Under the pieces are notes generated by a model. The model had not been told where the DNA came from, made no database searches, and worked only from the letters and a program-made list of their open reading frames with translations. A DNA stretch of 38,231 nucleotides from Photorhabdus australis DSM 17609 (lineage in GTDB: Bacteria; Pseudomonadota; Gammaproteobacteria; Enterobacterales; Enterobacteriaceae), in contig NZ_JONO01000047.1 of assembly GCF_000711895.1 (NCBI RefSeq), positions 1-38,231 of the forward strand, in the 5' to 3' direction. The position numbers and the translations under genes are program-made. Positions 1 to 8,520 of this stretch are shown one piece after another. The stretch's first letter is position 1. Every line of letters begins with the position of its first letter.

Positions 1-38
1 TTCAGCTCCGCGTTTAATAAAGTGTGGGATGCGTTCAT
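1..38 (-). CDS. Possible 5' end of a gene leaving the window
   Basis: A minus-strand ATG at 38 is preceded by an AAGGA-like ribosome binding site about seven bases upstream and stays open to the window edge for 12 codons (reading MNASHTLLNAEL). It would continue the same-direction gene string of the effector island. Too little is visible to assign a family, and it may be chance. Confidence 0.25.
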   Translation of the reverse strand, partial: MNASHTLLNAEL

Positions 39-104
39 GACATTTCCTTATTTATCAGGTTGATATTTATATTTAAACAAATCAGTGATAAGACCTTTTC
101 AGCA

Positions 105-194
105 TTATTTTATTTTCCAATAGTCAATAGAATCTCTGTTAATATCCACCCGGCCATCTTTCAATACCGGTAAGTATTTTTTTACATTTATCAT
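105..194 (-). pseudogene. Internally deleted third copy of the effector immunity lipoprotein gene
   Basis: This 29-codon reading frame starts with the first residues of the two intact lipoproteins next door (MINVKKYLPVL against MINTKKYLPIL). It then jumps directly to their C-terminal segment (DGRVDINRDSIDYWKI against NGRIDLNRQSIDYWKI of the 252-residue copy). The middle of roughly 215 residues is gone, including the lipobox cysteine, but the frame is kept to a TAA stop. The product would lack a lipidation site and the whole folded domain, so I call it a pseudogene. It is preceded by a lipase-tail remnant carrying a GAGGA ribosome binding site, so it could still be translated. The parent relationship is seen directly in the translation; lack of function is inferred. 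Confidence 0.75.
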
Positions 195-272
195 GGTAAA
201 TTGTCCTCAATCCCGACAACATTTTCTACATAGAGCGTTAAAGCCAATAAGCCTTGTTTATCTTGCTGCAAA
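195..272 (-). pseudogene. Remnant of the lipase gene 3' end (distal copy)
   Basis: Read on the minus strand, one frame gives DKQGLLALTLYVENVVGIEDN, closely matching the last residues of the intact lipase (DKQGMLALTRYTDHAVGIEEN). The lipase TAA is changed to TTA, and the frame ends at a TGA overlapping the ATG of the deleted immunity copy. No other lipase sequence is present here. The fragment contains the GAGGA (208-204) that would serve as ribosome binding site for the downstream frame. It shows that an immunity gene was duplicated together with the end of the effector gene. Confidence 0.8.
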
Positions 273-283
273 CTCCAATAACA

Positions 284-1018
284 TTATTTTATATAACGGG
301 TATCGACCATTTGAGTTTTGGTTTCAATATGTCCATTGGGATATTCAACCCATTCCTTTTCTCTAGTCACGGTAATTTTTGGCATTTTGGTTTCATCCAG
401 TTTAGGTTTAAAGGTAATTTTCCATTCCGCTCCCGGAACTAACGTTAACCGAAAGGGGTGCACTCTTAATTCACCCTGCAAGAATATTCTTTTCGGGAGC
501 TTTTCAACCATCTTCAATATAGGGTAAATAGTGGGGCTGTAATTAATGGTATTCAATGCCGCCGTTTCGCTAAGATTTGTTTGAACTGCATCATTGATAA
601 ACGCGGTTAACCCCGTTCCTCCCCCTCCTTCATATATCACCACATCTTTCATCAGATGACTGACATCGGTATAACCCACGTTCACAAAGGCTCGGTCAAT
701 TTTCCATTTGCACCTGCCCCCGCCATTAAAGGGTAACCTCGTCTGAAAGTAACCCGTTTGCGGATCAGCCTTCACATTCAAACGCAATCCATTATAAGTC
801 GGCACCTTATAAGGCGACATATCCGCATGTAACTGATATTCAAGACAGTCTTTCGATATATACACAGCGGACACATAGGGTTTTGTATATTTCGGCGCCA
901 CCCCTTCCACCGTGATCCACTGGTTATCTTTCGGGGGAGAAAGCGGTTCATTTGGATCAGCACAGCCCGATATGAATATGGCTAATAATATCGGTAAGTA
1001 TTTTTTTGTATTTACCAT
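284..1018 (-). CDS. Putative T6SS lipase immunity lipoprotein, copy 2
   Basis: A 244-residue protein with a lipoprotein signal peptide: MVNTKKYLPILLAIFISGC, a basic N terminus, hydrophobic core and lipobox ISGC with Cys19 as the predicted lipidated residue. It should therefore be membrane-anchored facing the periplasm. It is nearly identical to the 252-residue neighbour over the first 140 residues and the segment around 195-225, and diverges in between and at the C terminus. I do not recognise a named domain. The role is inferred from position: lipoproteins directly downstream of type VI lipase effectors usually neutralise the effector in the periplasm. The divergent segments may set specificity for a variant effector, as in orphan immunity genes. 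It is preceded by a lipase-tail remnant with GAGGA at 1032-1028. Confidence 0.8.
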   Translation of the reverse strand: MVNTKKYLPILLAIFISGCADPNEPLSPPKDNQWITVEGVAPKYTKPYVSAVYISKDCLEYQLHADMSPYKVPTYNGLRLNVKADPQTGYFQTRLPFNGGGRCKWKIDRAFVNVGYTDVSHLMKDVVIYEGGGGTGLTAFINDAVQTNLSETAALNTINYSPTIYPILKMVEKLPKRIFLQGELRVHPFRLTLVPGAEWKITFKPKLDETKMPKITVTREKEWVEYPNGHIETKTQMVDTRYIK

Positions 1019-1078
1019 AGTCGGCTTTCCTCAATATCTACAGAGCTATCCGTATGAGTGTCAAAGTTATATTTCCCC
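1019..1078 (-). pseudogene. Remnant of the lipase gene 3' end (proximal copy)
   Basis: The 60 bases between the two immunity genes translate in one minus-strand frame to a tail ending HTDSSVDIEES. This aligns with the lipase end YTDHAVGIEEN at the same distance from the following ATG (T, D, V, I, E, E shared). The lipase stop codon is lost. The fragment supplies the GAGGA ribosome binding site for the downstream immunity gene. It is more diverged than the distal remnant, and the identification rests partly on that positional equivalence. Confidence 0.6.
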
Positions 1079-1080
1079 GC

Positions 1081-1839
1081 TTATTTTGCTGGAGGTTTTG
1101 GTGCCGTTATTTTCCAGTAATCTATTGATTGCCGATTCAGATCAATTCGCCCATTGGGATACTCAACCCACTCGCCCTTGCCATCAGTCACAGTAATTTT
1201 CGGCATTTTGGTTTCATCCAATTTAGGTTTAAAGGTAATTTTCCATTCCGCTCCCGGTGTTAATTTCAATCGAAAAAAACGCATGCCTACTTCACCCTGT
1301 AAAAATACGCTTTTCGGCAATCCTTCAACTAAATCCAGAACAGGGTAAATAACCGGGCTAAAATCTATGGTATTCAGTGCCGCTGTTTCGCTAAGGCTTG
1401 TTTGGACCGCATTGTTGATAAATGCGGTTAAACCTGTTCCTCCTCCTCCGTCGTATAGAACCGCATCTTTCACCAGGTGGCTAACATCGGTATAACTCAC
1501 CGATACAAAAGCTCGATTGATTTTCCATTTGCACCGACCTCCACCATTGAAAGGTAATTTCGTCTTAAAGTAACCGGTTTGCGGATCAGCTTTCACATTC
1601 AAACGCAATCCATTATAAGTCGGCACCTTATAAGGCGACATATCAGCATGCAGCTGATATTCAAGGCAATCTTTTGAAATATACTCTGCCGATACATGCG
1701 GCTGTGTGTATTTCGGTGCCACCCCTTCTACGGTAATCCATTGATTATCTTTTGGGGGCGAAAGCGGTTCATTCGGGTCAGCACAGCCCGATATGAATAT
1801 GACTAATAATATCGGTAAGTATTTTTTTGTATTTATCAT
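1081..1839 (-). CDS. Putative T6SS lipase immunity lipoprotein, copy 1
   Basis: A 252-residue predicted lipoprotein with signal MINTKKYLPILLVIFISGC and lipobox cysteine at residue 19. It lies immediately after the lipase, with only two bases between the lipase TAA and this ATG. Its ribosome binding site GAGGA (1853-1849) is inside the lipase coding end, so the two are probably translationally coupled. That arrangement, plus periplasmic lipidation, fits an immunity protein for the lipase. It has a Gly-rich turn (GGGGTG near residue 133) and a conserved tail segment (GAEWKITFKPKLDETKMPK) shared with copy 2. No named family recognised; function is inferred from context. Confidence 0.85.
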   Translation of the reverse strand: MINTKKYLPILLVIFISGCADPNEPLSPPKDNQWITVEGVAPKYTQPHVSAEYISKDCLEYQLHADMSPYKVPTYNGLRLNVKADPQTGYFKTKLPFNGGGRCKWKINRAFVSVSYTDVSHLVKDAVLYDGGGGTGLTAFINNAVQTSLSETAALNTIDFSPVIYPVLDLVEGLPKSVFLQGEVGMRFFRLKLTPGAEWKITFKPKLDETKMPKITVTDGKGEWVEYPNGRIDLNRQSIDYWKITAPKPPAK

Positions 1840-1841
1840 GG

Positions 1842-3731
1842 TTAATTTTCCTCGATCCCGACAGCATGATCTGTATAGCGAGTTAAAGCTAACATGCCCT
1901 GTTTATCCTGTTGAGTGCAAATCAGTGCCTGCTTTAACTGATGGTCCATCTGTAAAAACAAGGTATCGCGTTGTCGAATATCTGCTACAATATCGCTCCT
2001 TTCATTCAGAGCTTTTTCAAATAATTGCTCTTGATCCAAGAAAAAGTGATATTTCTCCGGTGCAACCAATTCTGCTAATCGTGCACCAATGTAACGGGCA
2101 TATTTCAGCGAACTGTGATCAGGAAAACCCAGTGCATCTTTTAAAGTCGGGTTTTCATTCAGCGGAAACCATTTAGCTTTATCTGCCTCACTGATTTGTT
2201 GAAAAAATCTTTTCTGAATATTCCCAGCCTCTTTCAGATTATTTTCTGTTTCAGGGTTGAGTGACGGAATTAAATACAATTTTGTTTTGGTCGGTAATGT
2301 GGTTCTGAGTCGCACATGATTGCTTGGGTTGCGCTCTTCCAGCCATTCAATGACCAGCGTGATTTTACAAAAATGTACTATTTTTCCATGATGCAGATAA
2401 ACTTCCCCGCTGTCGGTAAAATCCAGCAATTCAACGGGACTAAACAAATAGCCTAACGGTCCCCAACAATCATAAAGCCAGTTATCTAAGTTTTTTTCTG
2501 GCGGTACGGCAGGGACCGGATCATCTTCATTGACATGGCGATAGTGGGTAATAGCAGCCAGTTCCTGTACTGCACTGCGCGTTAAGGTTCGCGGCATCCC
2601 ATAGCTGTAGAGGCAGGGATTATATTCTTTCAGCTGTGCACTGTGCAGCAATGCCAATGCTCCTCCCAAGCTGTGACCACAAACAAATAACCGTTTGTTT
2701 TTAACCAAACTGATAATATCGCGGAATACTGTTGTAATTGTAATTTTATCACTAGGGATTGTTAGCTTTTCAACCAGACTAAATGCTTCCCAAAACCCTT
2801 TATGCACTTTACCACTGTGAATAAACCCGCTACACAGGGCTTTTTCATCACAATCTAACCCCAAAGGCTGGTATGCTGCATCCGTGACAGCATCCGTCAT
2901 GTTAGTTGTACCCCGCCAACTGACAATTACATCACGCTGGCTGGCCGCATAAAACAGCTGGGTATTACCTTGCTTATTATCTCCGGCTTTTGAATTAATA
3001 AACTCCACCCGGGTATAACGTTCACTAAACGGCACATCATAAACAATCGGGGTTGCCGACAATGTCTCTACCTTATTAGGCAGCTTCGAGACATCCACCA
3101 TCTGCCGGTTAAAAAAGTGCGGCACTGAGCCTTCTACGTTGATATCCCCGCCCGCATAAGCCAATACGCTCATCAAACACTGATTATAGGCATTCACAAT
3201 CGAATACTCTTTCTGATGATGCAACAGCAAAACCCAGGCCCGAAATGGACACACTTCCAATACATATCGCTGATTTAACGGATGAACCTGATAGCCTTTG
3301 GGTTCCGGATCAGGAAAATGATAGGGCGGTGGAATTTTTTTAGGATCATTCCAATCATCAAGCACCGGCAATCCATCACTGATCTGCCCAATCGTCACAT
3401 AGCGATATTGATGGCCTTCGGCTTCTGCTTTTGGCTTCACCACCGACGCCTCTTCTCCCCGTATTTCCCGCAATGGCCGTTGTTCCATCTCATCCGCCAA
3501 TGGTTGAGCACCGATATACAAAGTGACTGGATGGGGCGGCATCTCTTCTTCCCTTAATAATCCATTGCCATCGGTAACCCCTTTACGTCCCATCAGAGGA
3601 TTCCCCCGAACTTTCAAACGGTAAGGCATATTAACCAGCGGTTTTCCCTGTTCATCCACCAGCTGAAATTCTATCCAGTGTTTCAGAATGTTTTTACAGT
3701 CAATATGATCGAGTGGACCTAATTTGCTCAT
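1842..3731 (-). CDS. Class 3 lipase, probable type VI secretion phospholipase effector
   Basis: A 629-residue alpha/beta-hydrolase. Residues about 18-80 look like the small transthyretin/Ig-like module common at the front of VgrG-delivered effectors (EFQLVDEQGKPL, then VTDGNGLL). The lipase class 3 core follows from about residue 180: SWRGTTNMTDA around the oxyanion strand, nucleophile elbow GHSLGG with Ser354, the probable acid in NEDDPVPAVPP, and a histidine candidate in YLHHGKIVHF. A C-terminal helical region of about 150 residues ends the protein. There is no secretion signal, as expected for a type VI effector. The likely role is hydrolysis of membrane lipids of rival cells. Context supports this: VgrG remnant upstream and coupled lipoproteins downstream. 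The start has AGAAGGA eight to nine bases upstream. The lipase fold is certain; T6SS delivery is inferred. Confidence 0.85.
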   Translation of the reverse strand: MSKLGPLDHIDCKNILKHWIEFQLVDEQGKPLVNMPYRLKVRGNPLMGRKGVTDGNGLLREEEMPPHPVTLYIGAQPLADEMEQRPLREIRGEEASVVKPKAEAEGHQYRYVTIGQISDGLPVLDDWNDPKKIPPPYHFPDPEPKGYQVHPLNQRYVLEVCPFRAWVLLLHHQKEYSIVNAYNQCLMSVLAYAGGDINVEGSVPHFFNRQMVDVSKLPNKVETLSATPIVYDVPFSERYTRVEFINSKAGDNKQGNTQLFYAASQRDVIVSWRGTTNMTDAVTDAAYQPLGLDCDEKALCSGFIHSGKVHKGFWEAFSLVEKLTIPSDKITITTVFRDIISLVKNKRLFVCGHSLGGALALLHSAQLKEYNPCLYSYGMPRTLTRSAVQELAAITHYRHVNEDDPVPAVPPEKNLDNWLYDCWGPLGYLFSPVELLDFTDSGEVYLHHGKIVHFCKITLVIEWLEERNPSNHVRLRTTLPTKTKLYLIPSLNPETENNLKEAGNIQKRFFQQISEADKAKWFPLNENPTLKDALGFPDHSSLKYARYIGARLAELVAPEKYHFFLDQEQLFEKALNERSDIVADIRQRDTLFLQMDHQLKQALICTQQDKQGMLALTRYTDHAVGIEEN

Positions 3732-3755
3732 CGATATGATTTCCTTCTTTTGACA

Positions 3756-4058
3756 TTACATATAGGCGCGCAGCCCAAACATCATATTCTGAAAGTCCCA
3801 CAAGACTTCACCCATCTGGCTATCAATCACTTTCATCATCAGAAAAGTCTCTGCACTGATGAAACCAACATAGATATCCCGCCAGAAATGAAAATGATGG
3901 ATTGCATCACCAAAGAAATAAGGTAGTAAAAATCCTATCCCACAGACAAAAAGCCGTGACAATAGTGAGCTGAACGATAGGGATACAGAAATGTATTCCT
4001 GTCGATTACCCCTTCGAACAAAGGGAACGGAATTTGAAATTTCCTTCATACTGTTCAT
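3756..4058 (-). CDS. Small two-helix membrane protein of the effector island
   Basis: A 100-residue protein with two hydrophobic stretches, about residues 31-52 (SLLSRLFVCGIGFLLPYFFG) and 58-78, and a polar N terminus. No family recognised. It is in the same direction as the lipase with a 24-base gap and could be co-transcribed. An internal ATG at 4049 is an alternative start; neither start has a strong ribosome binding site. A TATAAT hexamer on the same strand (4078-4073) could be a -10 element, although no good -35 is at the right distance. Position between a VgrG fragment and an effector suggests an accessory or immunity-type role, but nothing in the sequence proves it. Confidence 0.55.
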   Translation of the reverse strand: MNSMKEISNSVPFVRRGNRQEYISVSLSFSSLLSRLFVCGIGFLLPYFFGDAIHHFHFWRDIYVGFISAETFLMMKVIDSQMGEVLWDFQNMMFGLRAYM

Positions 4059-4165
4059 ATGATGGAACTCAAATTATAGTTATTAAGCTATCATCAAATA
4101 GCAAGAAAATTTTTCATTTTTTTAATATCACTATGACCATTTATCATAGCGACCAATGACATCAT

Positions 4166-4567
4166 CTATTCATTCAAATATTGTTCATCAAGCATCTGCA
4201 AATAATCTGCACGGGTCAGGTTGCTAATATCACCTCCATTTTCTAAACGCGCTTTTAGCCAATTAATAATCCCTTCCACTAATTGTCCCTCTGGCTCATC
4301 CAGCTTTTCAGCTAATAATACTTGCGGACATTTACCGTGATGATGAATAGACACGATTTGCCAGCGGGTATTTATGGCTTCAACCGGGTGTTCGCTGAGG
4401 TCAAAGATTTTACCGGGCATCAATTTAAAACAATGACTTTGCCCATAGCCGGCCAAACGTTGGTTCTGAACTGCCTGCTGACGGCGCTGGACAAACGGTT
4501 TCGCCTCAGCATCTTTCTGAAAACGTCCGTAACTTTCAAAGATCGAAAACAGGGTATTCCTGTCCAA
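4166..4567 (-). pseudogene. vgrG: Fragment of a VgrG (TssI) spike protein gene
   Basis: The 133-codon frame contains a segment typical of the gp27-like part of VgrG: YGRFQKDAEAKPFVQRRQQA, then FKLMPGKIFDLSEHP and INTRWQIVSIHHHGKCPQ. This matches the family pattern of a Tyr/Gly-Arg-Phe motif, then a hydrophobic-gel repeat, then W-x-V-x-S-V-x-H-x-G. VgrG proteins are normally over 600 residues; here everything before this segment and the whole beta-helix needle are missing, and the last 45 residues are unrelated to the usual continuation. In the same frame, stop codons lie just upstream. It is therefore a relic of the spike gene that once preceded the lipase, so the effector here would need a VgrG encoded elsewhere. 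Confidence 0.75.
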
Positions 4568-4667
4568 AGTTCTCTGTTTGGCAGTGAGTTATATTTTTTA
4601 TCGTGCATTATTTAAAATGGTAGCAGTACCTGATTTGTAGATAAAGCAGAGGGTAAATTTTCATTAA

Positions 4668-4683
4668 TGTGATTTGTATCACA
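4668..4683 (+). promoter_or_regulatory. CRP-like site, upstream member of a deo pair
   Basis: TGTGATTTGTATCACA is a near-perfect CRP half-site pair (TGTGA-N6-TCACA). It lies 312 bases upstream of deoC and 52 bp before a second site. In E. coli deoP2 two CRP sites about 53 bp apart flank the CytR site, so the layout matches the known catabolite/CytR control of this operon. Binding itself is not shown. Confidence 0.8.
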
Positions 4684-4719
4684 TTTAAAATTACTTTTTT
4701 GCAAATTACATTTTATTAG

Positions 4720-4735
4720 TGTGATATATGGCACG
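4720..4735 (+). promoter_or_regulatory. CRP-like site, promoter-proximal member of the deo pair
   Basis: TGTGATATATGGCACG keeps TGTGA and a degraded second half (GCACG for TCACA). Placed like the -40 site of E. coli deoP2, it would put transcription start near 4768, leaving a leader of about 210 bases before deoC. The exact -10 is not clear, and I see no convincing DeoR palindrome. Confidence 0.6.
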
Positions 4736-4931
4736 ATTTTTTGAGCGTCTAAATGTTCAAATAAAGATGTGCTAATAATTTCATGGATAAGGGCGAGGCT
4801 CACATTAGGGACCATAAGCTGAAGAGAGCATAGCGCGGTGAAAAGGAGTTCAACTGTCGCCGTGGGCATACCACCGCTACATCTTTAAGGAACCAAGTCC
4901 GCTCGCCAACAAACAATCGCTTAAAAGAATA

Positions 4932-4958
4932 CGTAGCTCCGGCGTAAAGCCGGCTACG
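4932..4958 (+). other. Stem-loop in the deoC leader
   Basis: CGTAG (4932-4936) pairs with CTACG (4954-4958), and CCGGC (4939-4943) with GCCGG (4949-4953) around a GTAAA loop, with a two-base bulge. It ends 11 bases before the deoC ribosome binding site. No T-run follows, so it is not a terminator; it may shield or stabilise the mRNA 5' end, or be a repeat remnant. Confidence 0.6.
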
Positions 4959-4979
4959 ATAATAACGTTGGAGAGTTTT

Positions 4980-5759
4980 ATGACCGATTTAACCGCAGCA
5001 GCGCAATGTGCGCTGAGTTTGATGGATTTAACGACACTTAATGATAATGATACAGATGATAAAGTGATGGCACTTTGTCATCAGGCGAAAAGCCCGGCAG
5101 GTAATACCGCCGCTATCTGTATCTACCCACGTTTTATTCCTCTGGCACGTAAGGTATTACGTGAACAGGGCACGCCTGAAATCCGTATTGCAACAGTGAC
5201 AAATTTTCCACATGGTAATGACGATATTGATATCGCTTTAGCTGAAACCCGCGCGGCTATTGCTTATGGTGCTGATGAGGTAGACGTGGTTTTCCCATAT
5301 CGTGCACTGATTGCTGGTAATGAACAAATCGGTTTTGAGATAGTGAAAGCATGTAAAGCGGCCTGTGCAGAGGCGGGTGTGTTGCTAAAAGTCATTATCG
5401 AAACGGGTGAACTGAAAGAAGCATCTCTCATCCGTAAGGCATCTGAAATTTCAATTAAAGCAGGTGCTGATTTTATCAAAACCTCCACTGGTAAAGTGCC
5501 AGTTAACGCCACATTGGAAAGTGCTGAACTCATGATTCAGGTTATTCATGATATGGGCGTTGGTGAAACTGTTGGTTTTAAACCCGCAGGTGGCGTGCGT
5601 ACTGCTGAAGAGGCAGCACAATATCTGGCATTGGCTGATCGTATCATGGGAGATAAATGGGCTGATGCCCGTCATTTCCGTTTCGGTGCTTCCAGCCTGT
5701 TAGGGGACTTGCTGAATACTTTGGGTCATCAGGGGCAAAAACAAAGCAGCAATTACTGA
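4980..5759 (+). CDS. deoC: Deoxyribose-phosphate aldolase
   Basis: Cleaves 2-deoxyribose 5-phosphate to glyceraldehyde 3-phosphate and acetaldehyde, the last step of deoxynucleoside breakdown, in the cytoplasm. The 259-residue product equals E. coli DeoC in length. Catalytic residues are present: Schiff-base Lys167 in FIKTSTGKV, Lys201 in [10 protein letters not shown] and Asp102 in [12 protein letters not shown] chose the ATG at 4980 because GGAG sits six bases upstream and it gives the family N terminus MTDL; an in-frame TTG at 4968 lacks a ribosome binding site. First gene of deoCABD, under the two CRP-like sites. Confidence 0.98.
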   Translation: MTDLTAAAQCALSLMDLTTLNDNDTDDKVMALCHQAKSPAGNTAAICIYPRFIPLARKVLREQGTPEIRIATVTNFPHGNDDIDIALAETRAAIAYGADEVDVVFPYRALIAGNEQIGFEIVKACKAACAEAGVLLKVIIETGELKEASLIRKASEISIKAGADFIKTSTGKVPVNATLESAELMIQVIHDMGVGETVGFKPAGGVRTAEEAAQYLALADRIMGDKWADARHFRFGASSLLGDLLNTLGHQGQKQSSNY

Positions 5760-5828
5760 TAATCATGCACCTCATCAGTCGGTGTGACATGCTGAACTTT
5801 TCCGATGTTAAATAATTAGGAGAATGCT

Positions 5829-7154
5829 TTGTTGCTGGCACAGGAAATCATCCGTAAAAAGCGTGATGGGTGTGCATTGAATGAAGAAGAGATCCGTTTC
5901 TTCATTCATGGCATATGTGAGGACACTGTTTCCGAAGGGCAAATTGCTGCTCTGGCGATGTCTATTTACTTCCACGACATGACGATGGAAGAACGTGTGG
6001 CTTTGACACTGGCTATGCGCGATTCTGGTACGGTTTTGAATTGGAAAAATTTGCCTCTGAATGGCCCGATTGTGGATAAGCACTCGACCGGTGGTGTTGG
6101 TGATGTCACATCCCTGATGCTTGGCCCGATGGTAGCTGCCTGTGGTGGTTATGTGCCGATGATCTCAGGCCGTGGTCTGGGCCATACCGGTGGTACGCTG
6201 GACAAACTAGAAGCGATCCCTGGATTTGATATTTTCCCCGATGACGAGCGTTTTCGTAGAATTATTCAGGATGTTGGTGTTGCGATTATTGGTCAGACCC
6301 ATTCGCTGGCACCGGCAGATAAACGTTTCTATGCTACTCGTGATATTACCGCAACGGTGGATTCTATTCCTTTGATTACGGCATCTATCCTTGGTAAAAA
6401 ACTGGCGGAAGGTTTGGATGCTTTGGTGATGGATGTCAAAGTTGGCTCAGGTGCGTTTATGCTGACTTATGAAAAATCAGAGCAATTAGCAGAATCTATA
6501 GTTAGTGTGGCTAACGGTGCAGGTTGTAAAGCGACAGCACTGTTGACGGATATGAATCAGGTTCTGGCATCCAGTGCGGGTAATGCGCTTGAAGTTCGTG
6601 AAGCTGTTCGCTTTCTGACGGGTGAATATCGCAATCCACGTTTACTCGAAGTTACAATGGCACTCTGTGTTGAAATGCTGGTATCTGGTAATCTGGTGAC
6701 AGATCGTGAAGATGCCCGTAATAAACTCCAGTCTGTATTAGATAACGGTAAAGCAGCAGAAATCTTTGGTCACATGGTCGCTGCACAGCAAGGCCCGACT
6801 GATTTCGTTGAGCGTTATGACCGTTACTTGCCAACTGCCTCGTTCAGCAAGCCGGTATTGGCTGAACAGCATGGATTTATCACTGATATGAATACTCGTA
6901 CTCTGGGTATGTCTGTGGTTTCCCTCGGTGGAGGGCGCCGTAAAGCTGCGGATCTCATTGATTACAGTGTGGGGCTGAGCAATATTGTTGCTCTGGGTTC
7001 AGAAGTGAGTGCGGATACTCCTTTAGCGATAATTCATGCCAATAATGAGAGCCAATGGCAGGAAGCGGCAGAGGCAGTACGTAAAGCTATCGTTTTGGGC
7101 GCAGAGGCCAAACCAGCCACACCGATGGTTTATCGCCAAATCAGCGAATCATAA
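5829..7154 (+). CDS. deoA: Thymidine phosphorylase
   Basis: Converts thymidine and phosphate to thymine and 2-deoxyribose 1-phosphate. 441 residues, against about 440 in E. coli. The phosphate and sugar site motif [11 protein letters not shown] lies at about residues 82-92, followed by the family blocks [15 protein letters not shown] and VKVGSGAFM. The start is a TTG with AGGAG eight bases upstream; it gives [14 protein letters not shown], aligned with the E. coli start, which as I recall is also TTG. It lies 69 bases after deoC in the same operon. The weak start codon may keep its level below that of the aldolase. Confidence 0.97.
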   Translation: MLLAQEIIRKKRDGCALNEEEIRFFIHGICEDTVSEGQIAALAMSIYFHDMTMEERVALTLAMRDSGTVLNWKNLPLNGPIVDKHSTGGVGDVTSLMLGPMVAACGGYVPMISGRGLGHTGGTLDKLEAIPGFDIFPDDERFRRIIQDVGVAIIGQTHSLAPADKRFYATRDITATVDSIPLITASILGKKLAEGLDALVMDVKVGSGAFMLTYEKSEQLAESIVSVANGAGCKATALLTDMNQVLASSAGNALEVREAVRFLTGEYRNPRLLEVTMALCVEMLVSGNLVTDREDARNKLQSVLDNGKAAEIFGHMVAAQQGPTDFVERYDRYLPTASFSKPVLAEQHGFITDMNTRTLGMSVVSLGGGRRKAADLIDYSVGLSNIVALGSEVSADTPLAIIHANNESQWQEAAEAVRKAIVLGAEAKPATPMVYRQISES

Positions 7155-7220
7155 CCATACTTATTATTAAACTACGGTGGCATTTCCGCATTGTTGCGTG
7201 ACTTGACGCAGGAGAAAATT

Positions 7221-8444
7221 ATGAAACGTACATTCATCATGGTATTGGATTCTTTTGGTATTGGAGCCAGTGAAGATGCCGAAAAGTTTGGTGATAAAGG
7301 ATCTAACACCTTGGGACACATTGCAGAAGTATGCGCTCGTGGTGATGCCGATGTCGGTCGCAAAGGGCCTTTGCACTTGCCGAACTTGAACTGTTTAGGT
7401 TTAGGTAAAGCTGCGGAGGAGTCCTGTGGTACTTTCCCTGTGGGTTTGGATAAAGACGCAGATATTATCGGCGCTTACGCTTATGCCAGCGAACTCTCTT
7501 CAGGAAAAGACACGCCATCAGGTCACTGGGAAATTGCGGGCGTACCGGTTCTGTTTGACTGGGGATATTTCAAAGATGAAGAAAATAGCTTCCCGCAGGA
7601 ACTGTTGGACAAACTGGTAGAGCGCGCAAATCTACCGGGTTATCTGGGTAATTGCCACTCTTCGGGGACTGTCATTCTGGATAAACTGGGCGAAGAGCAT
7701 ATGAAAACGGGTAAACCGATTTTCTATACCTCTGCTGACTCAGTATTCCAGATTGCTTGTCACGAAGAAACTTTCGGTTTGGATCGCCTGTACGAGCTGT
7801 GTGAAATCGCCCGTGAAGAGCTGACTGACGGCGGCTATAATATTGGCCGTGTCATTGCCCGACCATTTGTTGGTGATAAGGCTGGCAATTTCCAGCGTAC
7901 TGGTAATCGCCACGATTTGGCTGTAGAACCTCCTGCACCAACCATGCTGAAAAAATTGGTTGATGAGAAAAATGGCACGGTCGTTTCTATCGGTAAAATT
8001 GCAGATATCTATGCAAACGTTGGGATTACGCAAAAAGTGAAAGCGACCGGGATTGATGCGTTGTTTGATGCAACTCTGGTTGAGATGGAAAAAGCGGGTG
8101 ATGACACCATTGTATTCACTAACTTTGTTGATTTCGACTCTTCTTATGGTCATCGTCGGGATGTCCCGGGTTACGCTGCTGCATTGGAGCTGTTTGATCG
8201 ACGCTTGCCTGAAATGCTGAAACTGGTGAAAGATGATGACATTCTGATCCTGACCGCAGATCACGGTTGTGACCCTACATGGTCTGGTACTGACCATACT
8301 CGTGAGCACATTCCAGTTCTGATTTATGGGCCGAAAGTAAAACCAGGCTCACTGGGCCATCGTGAAACGTTTGCTGACATTGGACAGACTGTTGCTAAAT
8401 ATTTTGGTTTGTCGCCAATGGAATACGGCAAATCTATGTTTTGA
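7221..8444 (+). CDS. deoB: Phosphopentomutase
   Basis: Interconverts (deoxy)ribose 1-phosphate and 5-phosphate, linking the phosphorylases to DeoC. The 407-residue product has the E. coli length. It belongs to the alkaline-phosphatase-like metalloenzymes: metal ligand Asp10 in [11 protein letters not shown], the stretch [11 protein letters not shown], and the C-terminal metal-site block [18 protein letters not shown]. The start ATG at 7221 follows AGGAG by six bases; the longer open frame from 7191 has no ribosome binding site. It is 66 bases after deoA. In E. coli an internal promoter precedes deoB; I could not see one clearly here. Confidence 0.98.
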   Translation: MKRTFIMVLDSFGIGASEDAEKFGDKGSNTLGHIAEVCARGDADVGRKGPLHLPNLNCLGLGKAAEESCGTFPVGLDKDADIIGAYAYASELSSGKDTPSGHWEIAGVPVLFDWGYFKDEENSFPQELLDKLVERANLPGYLGNCHSSGTVILDKLGEEHMKTGKPIFYTSADSVFQIACHEETFGLDRLYELCEIAREELTDGGYNIGRVIARPFVGDKAGNFQRTGNRHDLAVEPPAPTMLKKLVDEKNGTVVSIGKIADIYANVGITQKVKATGIDALFDATLVEMEKAGDDTIVFTNFVDFDSSYGHRRDVPGYAAALELFDRRLPEMLKLVKDDDILILTADHGCDPTWSGTDHTREHIPVLIYGPKVKPGSLGHRETFADIGQTVAKYFGLSPMEYGKSMF

Positions 8445-8520
8445 ATCTGATTACTGGCTGCTTTCGGGCAGTCATATGTTCACTAAAATAACCATTAAAT
8501 GAGAGACAAGGAACTTAATT

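Noticed and set aside
4612-4869. 85-residue minus-strand open frame upstream of deoC
   Set aside because: It overlaps the CRP-like sites and the deo promoter region, has no recognisable domain and no clear ribosome binding site.
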